Source: Rhabditophanes sp. KR3021
Taxonomy: Eukaryota > Nematoda > Chromadorea > Rhabditida > Alloionematidae
Direction of reading: 5' to 3'
NCBI GenBank assembly: GCA_963281155.1
Contig: CAUJLY010000004.1
Span: 1,612,001 to 1,676,000, forward strand
Length of the DNA stretch: 64,000 nucleotides
Positions 31,891 through 43,822 of the stretch are shown here, piece after piece (the stretch's first letter is position 1; the number at the start of each line of letters is the position of its first letter). The translations under genes were made by a program, and so were the position numbers. The notes under the pieces were generated by a model. That model was not told the DNA's origin and searched no databases. It was given only the letters and a program-made list of their open reading frames with translations.

Positions 31891-34800
31891 GATGATTTAA
31901 CCATAATGGCAAGATAATTTATAAACCTTGTTCACATTAAAATATATATCCACATAAAATTAGGTATGCATTAATATATTTGTTGATAATCACCATGTGC
32001 AATTTGTTGATTTAAGCCACTATATATTCTATATGAATTAGAATAAATTAGTTAATTTATTGCCTTAATTTACAGTCAAAACAATACACTTTGAGAATAT
32101 ATCTCAAATTTCACTTCTTATCAACTACCAAATATACTAATTTAATAAATGTGTTTGTTTGTTATGTTGAGCTTTGATAAATAAATAGATATATTTATTT
32201 TGATCGCTTCATTTTATTTGTATGTGTAGTTGTTGTTTCAACTTAAATTAGTTAACAAGATCATCCAGCCTTGTCATCATCTATCACATTGCCTTTGACT
32301 TGTCAAAGTTTTTCATTAATTAGCAAGGCATACCACAAAAATATATAACATCAAAAATATATTGTAAGGTTAGCTGCAAGTTGGAATTTCAGATAAAGAA
32401 CAATATATAAATAAATTTACGTTCTTAAATTACAGAAAGTTTGGTAAGGTCAACTGATTACACAACTGTTGGTGTTTTATTGTTGTACCTCACACTTCCT
32501 TTTATTACAATAGACACCAAGTCACAAATATATGTAAGTAGGTGAGGTTAGCATTATTATATATTATTATGTTTTCGCTTTCAATTTGTTTATTTTTGAT
32601 TTTATCTACATATGTAGTGTTTCGTTAGCTATAACTTATAGGTGCTAAATATATGCTTATATTATACAATAAGAAGTAAATTTTAAACATCACATCAAAA
32701 CCTCAAATATTTTTTGCCATTTACTTTTTAATTTTGCTTCAAGATATTTGTTTTAAGACTAGTTATTTTAACATTTACTCATATTTTGTCTCATCGACAT
32801 ATTTTATTGTTAGGAACAATTTAACATTTTGAGTACCTTTTTTGATCAAAAATTGGAGCCCCATAAACTTTAAACCCATTACAATTTCACAGTCTTTTGT
32901 TGAAAGTAATTAACATATTTGGAATGTCACAAACTGTATTGATAAATCTAGTCATTGTACTTAAATTTAGCCATTTTTTGTACTTAAATTTATTCACTTT
33001 ATGGTTAGCTTCACTTTTATTATCACCTTTCAAATTAAACAAATGTAAAGATGTAAATTATGGAATGTATATTTATTTTGTGAAACATCAAAGGTTTCCC
33101 TTTATCATTAGATAACAAAAAGATCATCAATTTAACGAGATATCATTAAGTTTGTAGAAGGAATTAACGGTTTTAAATGGATCGTTCGTTTTTAATAGTT
33201 TTAAAAAACTTAATTTGATTTGTTGTATAGTGAGGCGGCTTTTATGGTATTGTGATATTGTTGGTTATGAGGTAAGCACAACCTTTGGTTTAAATCAAAA
33301 GTGAATGCATATTTTAATTTTAATTATTCTCTACAACAACCGACCTCTCCTTCCAAATAAAGGTTTTGACTGTCATTTGCATAATTTTTGTAGACTCATC
33401 ACGCCCAAACAAAATACATTTATTTTGGTGGTAACACAAAAAACGAAACGAAGGGCCATTTACTTGCTTATACTATAAAATATATTACAAAAATGGCGGC
33501 ATCCAAGATTCATCCCACAACCCAACCAATGCGAAGGCCCATCTTTAAAATAAGTATTGCTCAAAATAGGTATGTTACGTCAAATATAATTCTATTAATA
33601 CACACAAAATTAAATCCGTTTATTTCCAAAATATACTAAATCTTTTCTGCGGTTGCAACAAGTTTATTTAGCTGCTACTAATATTCCACATGATTTTATT
33701 TGACTACCTAAATATATAATGTTCTATCTATTTATAATTACAACGACAAATTTAAGAGAAAAAGAATTTTAGGACAATGAGGATGGTGTTTGATATGTTT
33801 ATTTGACTAATACGATAAATTGTGTACTACATTAATTACTCTTTTCTGATAGCATCAACCGGCGACACCCCCAGCTATTTATTTGGGTGTTCTTGTCACA
33901 CCTTTTTAAATATATTTTTTAACTGTAACTAAAATGTACCTAAAAAGTTAATCCTACACACATTTCCCTTATCATGAAACTTAATCAAAAGAGAGCTAAT
34001 TATTGGTTCCACCATATTATAATTCATTAAAAAGTTATATAATTCGATTGCACAAATTTTATAAAATGACATTTTGAAGAAGTTTTGATTGATCACTATT
34101 TGGCATCATATCTGCACGAACACTATGCCCCTTCTTCATTATTGTTCGGTTGCCTTTGTCTTTTTCATTTTTGAATCAAATCAAAATATGTGTATAATTC
34201 TAGCATGCCAGTTAATTTGAATGGTTGAGGGTTAAGATGAATATATGTGTATGTTCATCTCCCAATAATAAATTCTATATTTATAATATGTATAAGTTAT
34301 TATAAATCTATAGTCTTCACATTAACTTATATATACACCTCATTAAAGCTGAAACATTGCATAGTATATTATGTTGATTTACTCTACGAACAAATCTTTT
34401 GACGACATAATGAGCACTCTCTTTTTGATTTATAATTTATCTTTTTTTCACTACCATTTCTTTTAAAGGTGTGTGTGTGTGAGGCTTACCACTTAATCTT
34501 AGACAATTTTTCAAAATGCAGCATATTTATTTTGGCTGACAAAAAAAGATTAATTGGTGCTCTTTTGTTTGATTCTATTTCCATTATATGCGATGCTTTT
34601 CAATTGTCAGTGGTGTAAATCACTCTTATTAATATTGGATTGCCTTGATTGACAGAAATGTTTAACATTTTGTACAAGCAACATCCATTACCTACAACTA
34701 ATTATATCTGTACAAAAGGATTTAGCTTTAATTTATTGCATCTCTACACAAAGAACCTTTGTTTCAAAGTTTAATTAAAAAATGGTACAAATATTTTTTC

Positions 34801-37397
34801 CAAACAATTTCCCCAAAAGCTTTTTTATTCTATTACTATCTAAAATGTATCTCTTGTATATCAATCTCATTTTTTGTCTTTGTTAAACTACATAAGTACC
34901 ACCATTTTCTTGCCCCAAAATATAAACCCAGTTGACAAATGAAAACCAAGATTGACTAATGGCCGTACATTTATTATGAGTATGTTTTGATTAAACAACA
35001 ACCTTATTATCAAAATCACCCCCATTAATCAGATTAATAGGTACCTAATAAATTACAAACAACTGATTGAAGGTACCGAGATACTTCATACTGTTTTTTA
35101 AAACATGACGCCGTAATCTAATAAACAAATTAAGTTTATGTCGGTATTTGCATATGTAAATAAATAGCGGAATCAAAGGAATTGCCACTTTTTTTCAACA
35201 AAAATCATCTCCTAACGTCACTATAAATCAGTATATTATAATTTAAACGCATATGGTTTGATTATTAATAGACTCTCTCCTCTCTTTGCCATATCAAATG
35301 ATAAAGATCAGTAAGATATTTTGAAGAAGGAAACTTTTTTGTCATAAGCAATTTCCTGATTTATAAAGAGGCGTTTGTTTATGTATACACTAGTTAGTAT
35401 GTTATTAGATCAGAAATGTTGCAACTAATGTGTACTATTTTACCCATATGGTAAATTTTTTTATTTAATTAAAAAATTAAACGCAAAATGATTTGTCTTT
35501 TGGTTTTAAGGAATCATTTGGGGTCTCTTTGTCATTGGAAGAGAGAGGTCCATGGTCTAAATGGTTAAAAAACCATTTAAAACATCTTCACAAGAAAGGC
35601 TTTCCTCTTTGAGCCTGGAAGCATGGTCTAAACAAAGTAAAGCGATTTCCGCGCAATACTTCTATTTCTTTTATCATCATTTTCTTCAAACATAATTACG
35701 TAAGAAGTAAAAAAGATAAGGTCTTCTATTATCTAATGGTCTTTATTTAACAAGCTCCCATTATCAGAATAAAAATATTAGTTTGTTTACTCGTGTATGT
35801 ACTAGTAAAGATATTACATGGCCAAGACTTTCTTCTAAGAAACTGTAATATAGTTGACAGATGGGGGTAGGAGCGTGAATTAAGCTATAAAAATGTATAT
35901 TTTATCATTAATTTATTATCCCCTGCCTATCTTTTTTCCATTACTTTAATATCTCTTGAGCGGTAATGTATTTTTTGGACTTGCCTGATTAACATCAAAA
36001 CAAAAAAGTTATGCCTCCAATGATTTATACATAATGAGAGTGCGCATTTCGTTATTTATGATCTCCAATATAAACTTTAATATGCCTTTTTTATGTAATT
36101 GTATTTTGTAATGGCCTCTTATTTATCACTTTAAATACAAATTGCAAAGATGATAATCTAAGTAATATTTGGATTTGGATCATTGTAACTGTCGAGTATA
36201 TTTTAAAATATATTTTAGTCTCCATATTTTTATTATTCACATTTTATTTGGTCTAAATAAATATTGTATCATTTAATTGGCTGTTGATGGACAATTAAAC
36301 TGTAAATCATAAAATGTTATTATTACAAATGAATTTAAGTATATCAATGTAATATCATTGTCATGGGCTATTTAATGCTTGACTATATCATTTAGGCAGC
36401 AGATACATTATGTAAAGAGTCCTTTTGTTATCATTAACTGATGTCCATAATAATGTTGTTCATTTTTCTTTTAACATGTCATCATTAGATAATAGTGGCA
36501 AATAGTATGTTGTCCATTTTATGACCAAAATTGTCTCACTCTTTCCAACAATTACTTGCGTATTAAATTTACTTCCGTTCTGATTAAACTTAGTAATGAG
36601 TTCATTTTGAGGTTCATCACAAAACTATTACCCATTCCACAAGAGATTAACACGGCCAGACTAGGGACGGGGCCGTCTAGAGATTCCACCACCCAATTAG
36701 CTTAAATGGTTTGGTGGGTTTTTGGCGTGATGTAATAAAAATTGGCCAAGTCCCGTTAAAATATTAGTCATAAAAGTACATATAACTTTTACCCAAACCG
36801 CCAAATAAACAAATAAAAAGAATCTATTATAGATACAATACTTTTTATTAAGACTTTCATCCAGTCTAAGCCAGATTTCGATATTGTACAACATTTATTA
36901 TGCAAAATGTAATTCATATATCTCCCTTTCATCTTATTTTGATAAATTTATTTATATTTCCTCTTTGCCACACCACCTTCAAAATCTGCTGTCCCGTAGG
37001 AATTTCGGAATGTGGGGTCATGTACAAATAAATATATGTACTACAACATTTGAATTTAAATATTATATCTACTCTTTATACTTTCATTTACTTACTCGTA
37101 TCATAGTTTAGAGCCAAAACTTTTTTGTTAAAAAGCATATTGGTCCCACCCAAACCTACCAAAAATTGATTTTGTGGAAGTGGATGGGTATGGTATATTT
37201 AATTTTATAGCTTTTTGATCATTCTCCCCACTTTAATGTACATTACATTTTTATACATTCAAAGTGAACACACTCATAGAACATCCTTTTAAATTTGCTT
37301 AAATTGCCTCCTTATGCTGCCAATCGTCTCCTTTATTTGATCATCTCCAACCAAAGTATCAGCATTATTGCCTAATACAAATAGTATTTCTTTTAGA
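31891..37397. other. 5.5 kb without a supported gene, upstream of vab-8
   Basis: Strongly AT-rich with long T and A tracts. Open frames (32897-33115, 36697-36894, 36884-37111) are chance-like. Around 35550-35640 there is a small inverted repeat (TAAATGGTT, AAAA, AACCATTTA) and a repeated CATGGTCTAAA, both near the palindromic CCATGG. The stretch may contain enhancers or 5' untranslated exons of vab-8, but none can be pointed to. Confidence 0.4.
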
Positions 37398-40300
37398 ATG
37401 GCTCCAACTACAGATGGTATCAATGGACCCTTGATACCACCATCTACCATTAAAGCAATCACGATGGCTGGCAATCCGAACATGCCGATCCGAGTTACTA
37501 ATATACATAAAGTAAGTTGCAAACAATGGACCTTCATTAATTGTTGGTGAGTCTTTTTTAGTTACGATTATATGCAAAATTGACGGCACACAACTGGTTA
37601 AATGGGAACATTGTGATAGATCCGACGAATGGTGGAGATTTTGTGTTTACGAGTTTGAGTGGGTATCAATGTCAAAGTTCAGATGCTTTTCACCATGTCT
37701 TTGGAGTTGGAGATTCAGTGGTAACTTGCCATCTTTCATCTTATACATAAATTCATCATTTAGCGCACTATGGCAACTAAATGCCTCTCCGAACTATTCC
37801 AACTTCTCTTCAATGGTCACGACACCAGCCTTCTATATATGGGTGCTTTGGGCCAATCAAAGCAACATTTCCTTTATTCTGAAGTGCCTTCCAATTATGG
37901 TTTCTTCCTACACACCCTCGAATGGGCTTTCACACTTCTCCATCAATATCAGAAAACAAACCTCGGATCCTCAGCACATATCAGACTCTCTGCCATCCAC
38001 TACTCACAACGAAACAACGCCATCACTGATTTACTTTCCACCTTCAGTTCATCAACCAAAAAGGCAAACATAACAATTGCCCCAGACTCCGATGGCAACC
38101 TCCAAATCATCAACTTGACCGAACTCAAAATAGAAAGTATGTCTGAGGCAGTTGTTTATATGGAAAGAGTGATGGAGTTTCAAAATTTAGGTAAGTAACA
38201 TGATACGTTTGATACATATCACAACTCCATCTCATATTACATGTGTTTGATTGTGTTTATGTTAAGTTAATTAATTTTGGACTAAACAAAGAAATGTAGT
38301 ATATACATTATCAATCAGTTGTCTTCTCCTCTCGCGCCATTAATCTTTACACATATAAACAATCAAGTTGGGGTTAGAAAGATTGTGGTTAGCGCAAATT
38401 AAAACACCACATTTAATCACAAAAGCATTACTTTTTGCGGCTTTTCCTTAAAGTGTGTTTTATTATCACTTTCTCAGGATCATAAAATATAAGGTCATTA
38501 AAGTTTGGATATAATTAAAGCTATTTTAAATTGAAAAAGTTGACTTTGATTTTTTTGATGAAAACAAATTTTAGGTGAATATGAAACACAACGAACAGAG
38601 CATACTTTTTATTATATCAACTTATACCGGAATAATAAGTGCGACGATTTAAATAACACGAAATTCGCCTTGTCGGGAACTGAAAAGATAGAAGGCAAAA
38701 GTCGTCTTTGTATGATTGACATGGGATTAGGAGAAAAAAACTCAAAAGGAGATTCAACTCTTATAACGATGCCTAAAATATCTACCTTACTACAACATCT
38801 TTTCCAAGGCCAAAGGACGGTGGCGGTGAAGTATGTTTTGATATTTAATAAAAAGATGATTCATTTCTCCTTAGATATTCACTTTTTACGGATCTTTTGT
38901 TGGAGTCTATTGGAAGCAGCAAGAACAAGTCTTCCGTCATGTTAACAGCTTTTTCCCCTGACGATCGAGTCAATGAAACAGCCAACATCTTTCCGCTCTT
39001 TTATAAGTTGTTAAAAGCAACAAGTAGTAGAAAGGCCGGAGGAGGTTGGAAAAACAAAGTAAGTTTTAAATTGGACTCAGGAGTATTCCTTTAAATTGAG
39101 TTATCTTTTATGGCTATAATATTTTTAATCATTTTAGCCGGACAATAATGAAACAAGTAATATTCCACATCCACCTAGTGGCTCCCTTATACCAGATTAC
39201 TTGTCTTATTCCGAACAAAGCACCGCCGAAACGGCAATTTTTATGGGAACTAGTAGTGAGGGCACATCTGTGGCCACTCCAACTTCCAAGCAACCTCAAA
39301 TCAGGAAAAAAGTGTACGGTGAACCTGTCGAAATAGACTGTTGTCGAGTGTCTAAGCAAAGTCCTATACCACCACCCCCACCGACAGTTCCTCTCTTTGA
39401 AAGACGCGGATCTATCGACAGTAAAACAAGCAGTCAACGGCACACATCAAAGAAAGTTTTATTGGAGAATGTTAAGTGTAATGAGATCATAGATTCCCAA
39501 AAGCATCAGATGATTTTGAAGTGGGTTGAGAGTCAGAACGAGGGCAAGGATGAGGCTATGATTTTTGAAAATGATTATGCTCAAATTAATAAGAAAAGTA
39601 GATTAAATAGAAAATCCGATTGTGGGATTCAATGTGATGATAATGAAATCGATTATGAGCTGATGCGGCATTGGACAGCTGCTAGGCATCTTGATGATAT
39701 TACTGAAGTAGAAGAAGAAACTTCGATGAGAAGCAGTGGGTTTGGGAAGTTGACTATTATTAACAATCATCAACGAGAGGCTTTGGCTGATAAATTGACT
39801 TTTCGGGAGGATTTATGTAATATTGACAAGATATTGTCGCCTGCTAAGATGCTGAATAAGAAGAAGTATCTGCATGATGAGAATGGATTTTGCTTGTTGA
39901 GTTTGGAAGATTTGTCTGCTAATGTTACTGAACACTCCGAAGACGACTTTGATTGCGAAAGTATTCCAGATGATGACTTAGAAAAGGCAAAAGTCGCTAG
40001 TATGACATCACTCAAGAGTCATAAATTCATCATGAAAATGGAGGAAAGTAAACTTTACCACAATACAATTGCCGAAGAAATCAAGCCTACCTCCAACAAC
40101 ATCCCTGAAGACCCTTCCTTAACAATGACATCCACGACAAACTCTGACTCATACATTCCAAATGACATGGATATTTTTAGAAGAGCCAGTCTCCTTGAAC
40201 AATACGCAGCCACCAAATTGGATCTATTACTCCAAAAAGAAGACATTGAAAATCAGAAGAAAAGCGCTATTTCCCGAAAACTTCGTTCAGTAATCTCTTT

Positions 40301-42288
40301 AGAAAACTTGCTGAAATGTTGCGACAGGACTGGAACAACATCAGCTGACCTTTCTTTGGCAAGTAACGAAGATGGAATGTTTTGTTATGATTCATCTGTC
40401 GTCACCAATGAATCATGTCTCAAAAATCAAGCTAATAAAATAGTCAACAAAGATTCATTGAATGGCAATACAGGCTCTTTAAAGTTAAAGGGCAAGTCGT
40501 CGCCAAAAGCGTTGCGATGTTGTATTAAAGGACAAGGTGATTCAGATTCTAATTTAAGTGCGAGCAAATGCCAAATAAGTGACAGTAATTCGACTAAAGA
40601 TCAAATGCCATCTTTGGCAAACTCCCAGATGACGAGAGAAGATGTTCAGCAAATTAAAGACCAGCTTAACAATTACGAGAGGAAGAAGAACAACAGTTTT
40701 GGTGTTAGTAGAGGACACTCCTCGCTTCCTGTAACTCCAATTCGCCAACTTTCCCTCCAATCTCCTCTCAAAAGACTCGAAGAAGCAGAAAGAAAGATCC
40801 GTGGTCAGGGTGGCGCTACTACATCTACTTTTAATCAACACAACAACCTCGGCTCCTTTTCATCCTCCTCAGGTACTCTTCCAACTAGATTACCAAAAGC
40901 AATAACTCCAACCAGAAGAAACAATCTTAAAGTCGTCCAATCAAGCAAATCCAGTAATTTGCCGATTTACATTTCTTCTGCAGCAGTTGCAGCCAGGCTA
41001 CCACCATCGCCCTATGCAAAGGTAAGTATTATAATAACCCTTCAATTCGCTCTTTTTTACCAAAAACGTAGTATAATGCACATAAAAAAGAAACAAGTTT
41101 GGTTCTCGCAACCTTATTAAAACATACACACACCTATTTATATGATTATGATTCAATATCTACTTCCCATATATTTATTACATATATCAAAATAAAGTTG
41201 TTGACAACGAGTAATTGAACAAAGTTATGAGTAGGTAGTGGCAGTTGATAATGATTCAATTAAAAAGTATACTTTGTTAGGGTTTGTCGCTTTTTATTTA
41301 TTTAATCTGTACACTATATTTTATTTTGTGGTGTGCATATTTTTTACTGCTAACTCAAAAATAAGAATAGATTTATTTTATTTAGAATTCGATTTATTTG
41401 TGGTGGTGATATATCTTGTTGATAGTTAAGAGATTTTTTATTACGTGTATATTTGCATCCATTGTCTTTGTTCTTTATAAAATGGCCGGATATTTAGTAG
41501 TTTCCTTCCACAGACAATTGCCAATTATTTGTTGTTGATGTGCGTGGTGCCGACGAAATCTCTTTGCTTTTTTATTTTACTTTCACTTACTTAGACGCAT
41601 TGACTATCACAACCATACACATGAATTATTTACTTTAATACATTTAGAAAGCCATTTATGATAAAAAGACTCTGAAATATCATTTAAGCAGTTATTGACT
41701 GTTTTTGCTAAATAATTTTACTGTTAATAAGATTAATCTTTTTTACACAATAATTTGTTGCTTTTATAGAGAACTAACGCAAAGATGGTTGACTATAACA
41801 ATAGTAGCACTTTATCTTCCGGTCATGGTAGTGATGAAACAGGATCATATGGTTATGTGGGAACAACTACTCTAAACAACAACAATGGGAAGCCATTTAC
41901 ACCTGCCTCTCAACTAGTCAAAGGGTTAGAGGTAAAAAAGGCAAAGAATAGAGAAAGCTTCAGTGCCAGTAGTGGGTATGAAAGCGCAGACTATATCAGA
42001 TACTCTAAAATATCCAAAGAAAAGGTTATAAATGGAAAGGTAAATGATGAAAAAATTAGCGAACTTAAAACAGAACAAGAAGTCCTAAGAAATGAATTAA
42101 GAGAAGCTCAAGATCGAATTCATATGGGAACCGAAGATGAGGAAGAGACCAGTCTCAACGATGAAAGACGTTTCGAAAATGTCGACAAAGATACGGTGAT
42201 GGAGACGCTGCAAGCTGAATCCACTATTCTCAAGAAAAGAATAATTGCGTGCCGAAATCATGTAATGATGGTGACATCATTTTTGTAA
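37398..42288 (+). CDS. vab-8: KIF26/VAB-8-type atypical kinesin
   Basis: Seven exons: 37398-37511, 37562-37720, 37764-38190, 38575-38830, 38875-39058, 39138-41021 and 41770-42288. They join in frame to 1180 aa. The motor fold spans about residues 1-370, but the nucleotide site is degenerate: GALGQSKQH (118-126) replaces the P-loop GQTGSGKT, and CMIDMGLGE (277-285) stands where DLAGSE is expected. After the motor come SYSEQSTAETAIFMGTSSEG, a conserved KIF26 block, a long Ser-rich region, SASSGYES and a C-terminal coiled coil. VAB-8 directs posterior cell and axon migration in C. elegans; KIF26A/B act in vertebrate neural development and bind microtubules without ATPase cycling. TTTCTTTTAG sits one base before the ATG, a likely trans-splice or intron acceptor. 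Confidence 0.88.
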
Positions 42289-42599
42289 TTATTATTTTCT
42301 GTCCATAATTAATATACATACTCATATATATTTCTATTGCTATATATATGTTTTCAAAGGATGATGGGTAAATGAGAGTTTTAATAAATTATTTCATAAA
42401 TTCTGCTCGATTGCTTTCTTTATAATGTCGTCATTGTGTGTGAGTAATAGAAAGCAATAGAAAATAAGTTGTACATTGTGTATTAAGAGTGTGATTACTT
42501 TGAGCGTAACGACCGCTATTTTTTTGCAATATTATTATCTGAAATAAAATTTACTCTGTTAACAAATAACTATTTAAATCAGTCACAAATATGTATCTT
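42289..42599. other. vab-8 3' flank
   Basis: No coding signal; AT-rich 3' flank with TA repeats. Confidence 0.4.
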
Positions 42600-43440
42600 C
42601 TGATAATATGACAGTGAAAAGAAACAATTAGGAGGTGGTAATTAGTATTTGGCTTTGTCCATATTTCAGTTTTGTTATCCAAAGTATAAACATGTGAATA
42701 ATCTCCCTTATTTGAACGACCACCAAAAAGAATTATTTCTGTAGCTAATTCAGCAGATCTGTAACCATCACAACTAACTGGTAAATGTATTGTTGGGCGC
42801 CATTTGTTAGCATTTCTTCATAAATATAGCAATCATTTCTACGAAGCCACTTTGTATTTTAATTGTATGCTCCACCACAGTACATAATATTACTATCAAT
42901 TAAACTGACTAAAAGGTTTTGGCGTCTCATAATTGGAATTTTAGCACGTGCCTCCAAATCTTGCTTTCTCGGATTATATCTAATAAATTAAGTTTCATTG
43001 ATAATTAGAACAAATTACCTGTGAGCATTGTTATTCTCCTCAGTCGTTGCCGGAGTTAAATATATTACATTGCCAATTACTAAAGAAGAAAACTCATATG
43101 AAACAATAGTAAAGATTTCTGATTAAATCACTCTGTATTTTCAACTTCATAACTGAAGTATGTACATATTATTTTCAGAATATTCGCTATATCTTTGTAC
43201 GATTTCTTCAATTTTAACCATGGTTAATGTCATCCATTTCAAACTCTAAGACGGCACTTTTCTTTGATACAATGTCAAACCTTTAAAAGCAATGCGTTAA
43301 TAAATATTTTTTTACACAGATTTCTTGTCCACCAAAAATAATTATGTCTGTATCGAATAATATCGAGACTCCCCAGCCTTGCAAATCCGGCATAAAAAGT
43401 AAAGCCTGTCCGAAAAAGACAAAAATCCAGAGTAAGCCAG
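42600..43440 (-). pseudogene. kelch-repeat pseudogene
   Basis: On the minus strand several kelch blades can be read, but in broken frames. Near 43400-43330: VSILFDTDIIIFGGQEI. Near 43095-42870: SSLVIGNVIYLTPATTEE, then across a short intron YNPRKQDLEARAKIPIMRRQ and LIDSNIMYCGGAYN, followed by an in-frame TAA. Near 42840-42610: NDCYIYE, a one-base shift, then NKWRPTIHLPVSCDGYRSAE and TEIILFGGRSNKGDYSHVYT. The GG doublets and spaced Tyr/Trp are typical of kelch propellers, as in KLHL-type or kelch-only proteins. With at least one stop and one frameshift it is probably dead. It lies between vab-8 and ctf18, antisense to both. Confidence 0.6.
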
Positions 43441-43753
43441 AAAAAAAATTTAAAATAACCATTAAAGATAATATTTTTCATTACATCGAATCTTTATACG
43501 TAACATTATCTTTGTTATTGTTTTTGAATCCAAAAAAGCTCTTATTTCAGTAACTTATTTTTTTAAGTTTGAAGAAAGATCTTTCTGCTGGTGCAAATAA
43601 AAAGGGGATCCACAGTTTTTCTACGACCATTTAAAACAATAATTCGGGAAATCATACAGAGACATTAAACAGATTAACTTTAGTATTTGATACTTTAAAA
43701 ATCTTTTATTTCAACCTCGCTAAGTAACCATTCTCCAACTACATCTTAGCACG

Positions 43754-43822
43754 ATGAAGATTGCGGTGCATTTTGATGTTTTGCTCAAGACATATTTTAT
43801 CATTAACACCCCAATTTCCTAA
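43754..43822 (+). promoter_or_regulatory. upstream ORF whose stop overlaps the ctf18 start
   Basis: ATG at 43754 opens a 22-codon ORF ending in TAA at 43820-43822; the last A is the first base of the ctf18 ATG (TAATG). If transcribed, such an arrangement would place ctf18 translation under termination-reinitiation. It may be absent from mRNA if the leader is spliced on just upstream of 43822. Confidence 0.4.

Noticed and set aside
35550..35640. Inverted repeat as a microRNA hairpin
   Set aside because: Stem of only about 9 bp with a 4-nt A loop; too short for a precursor.
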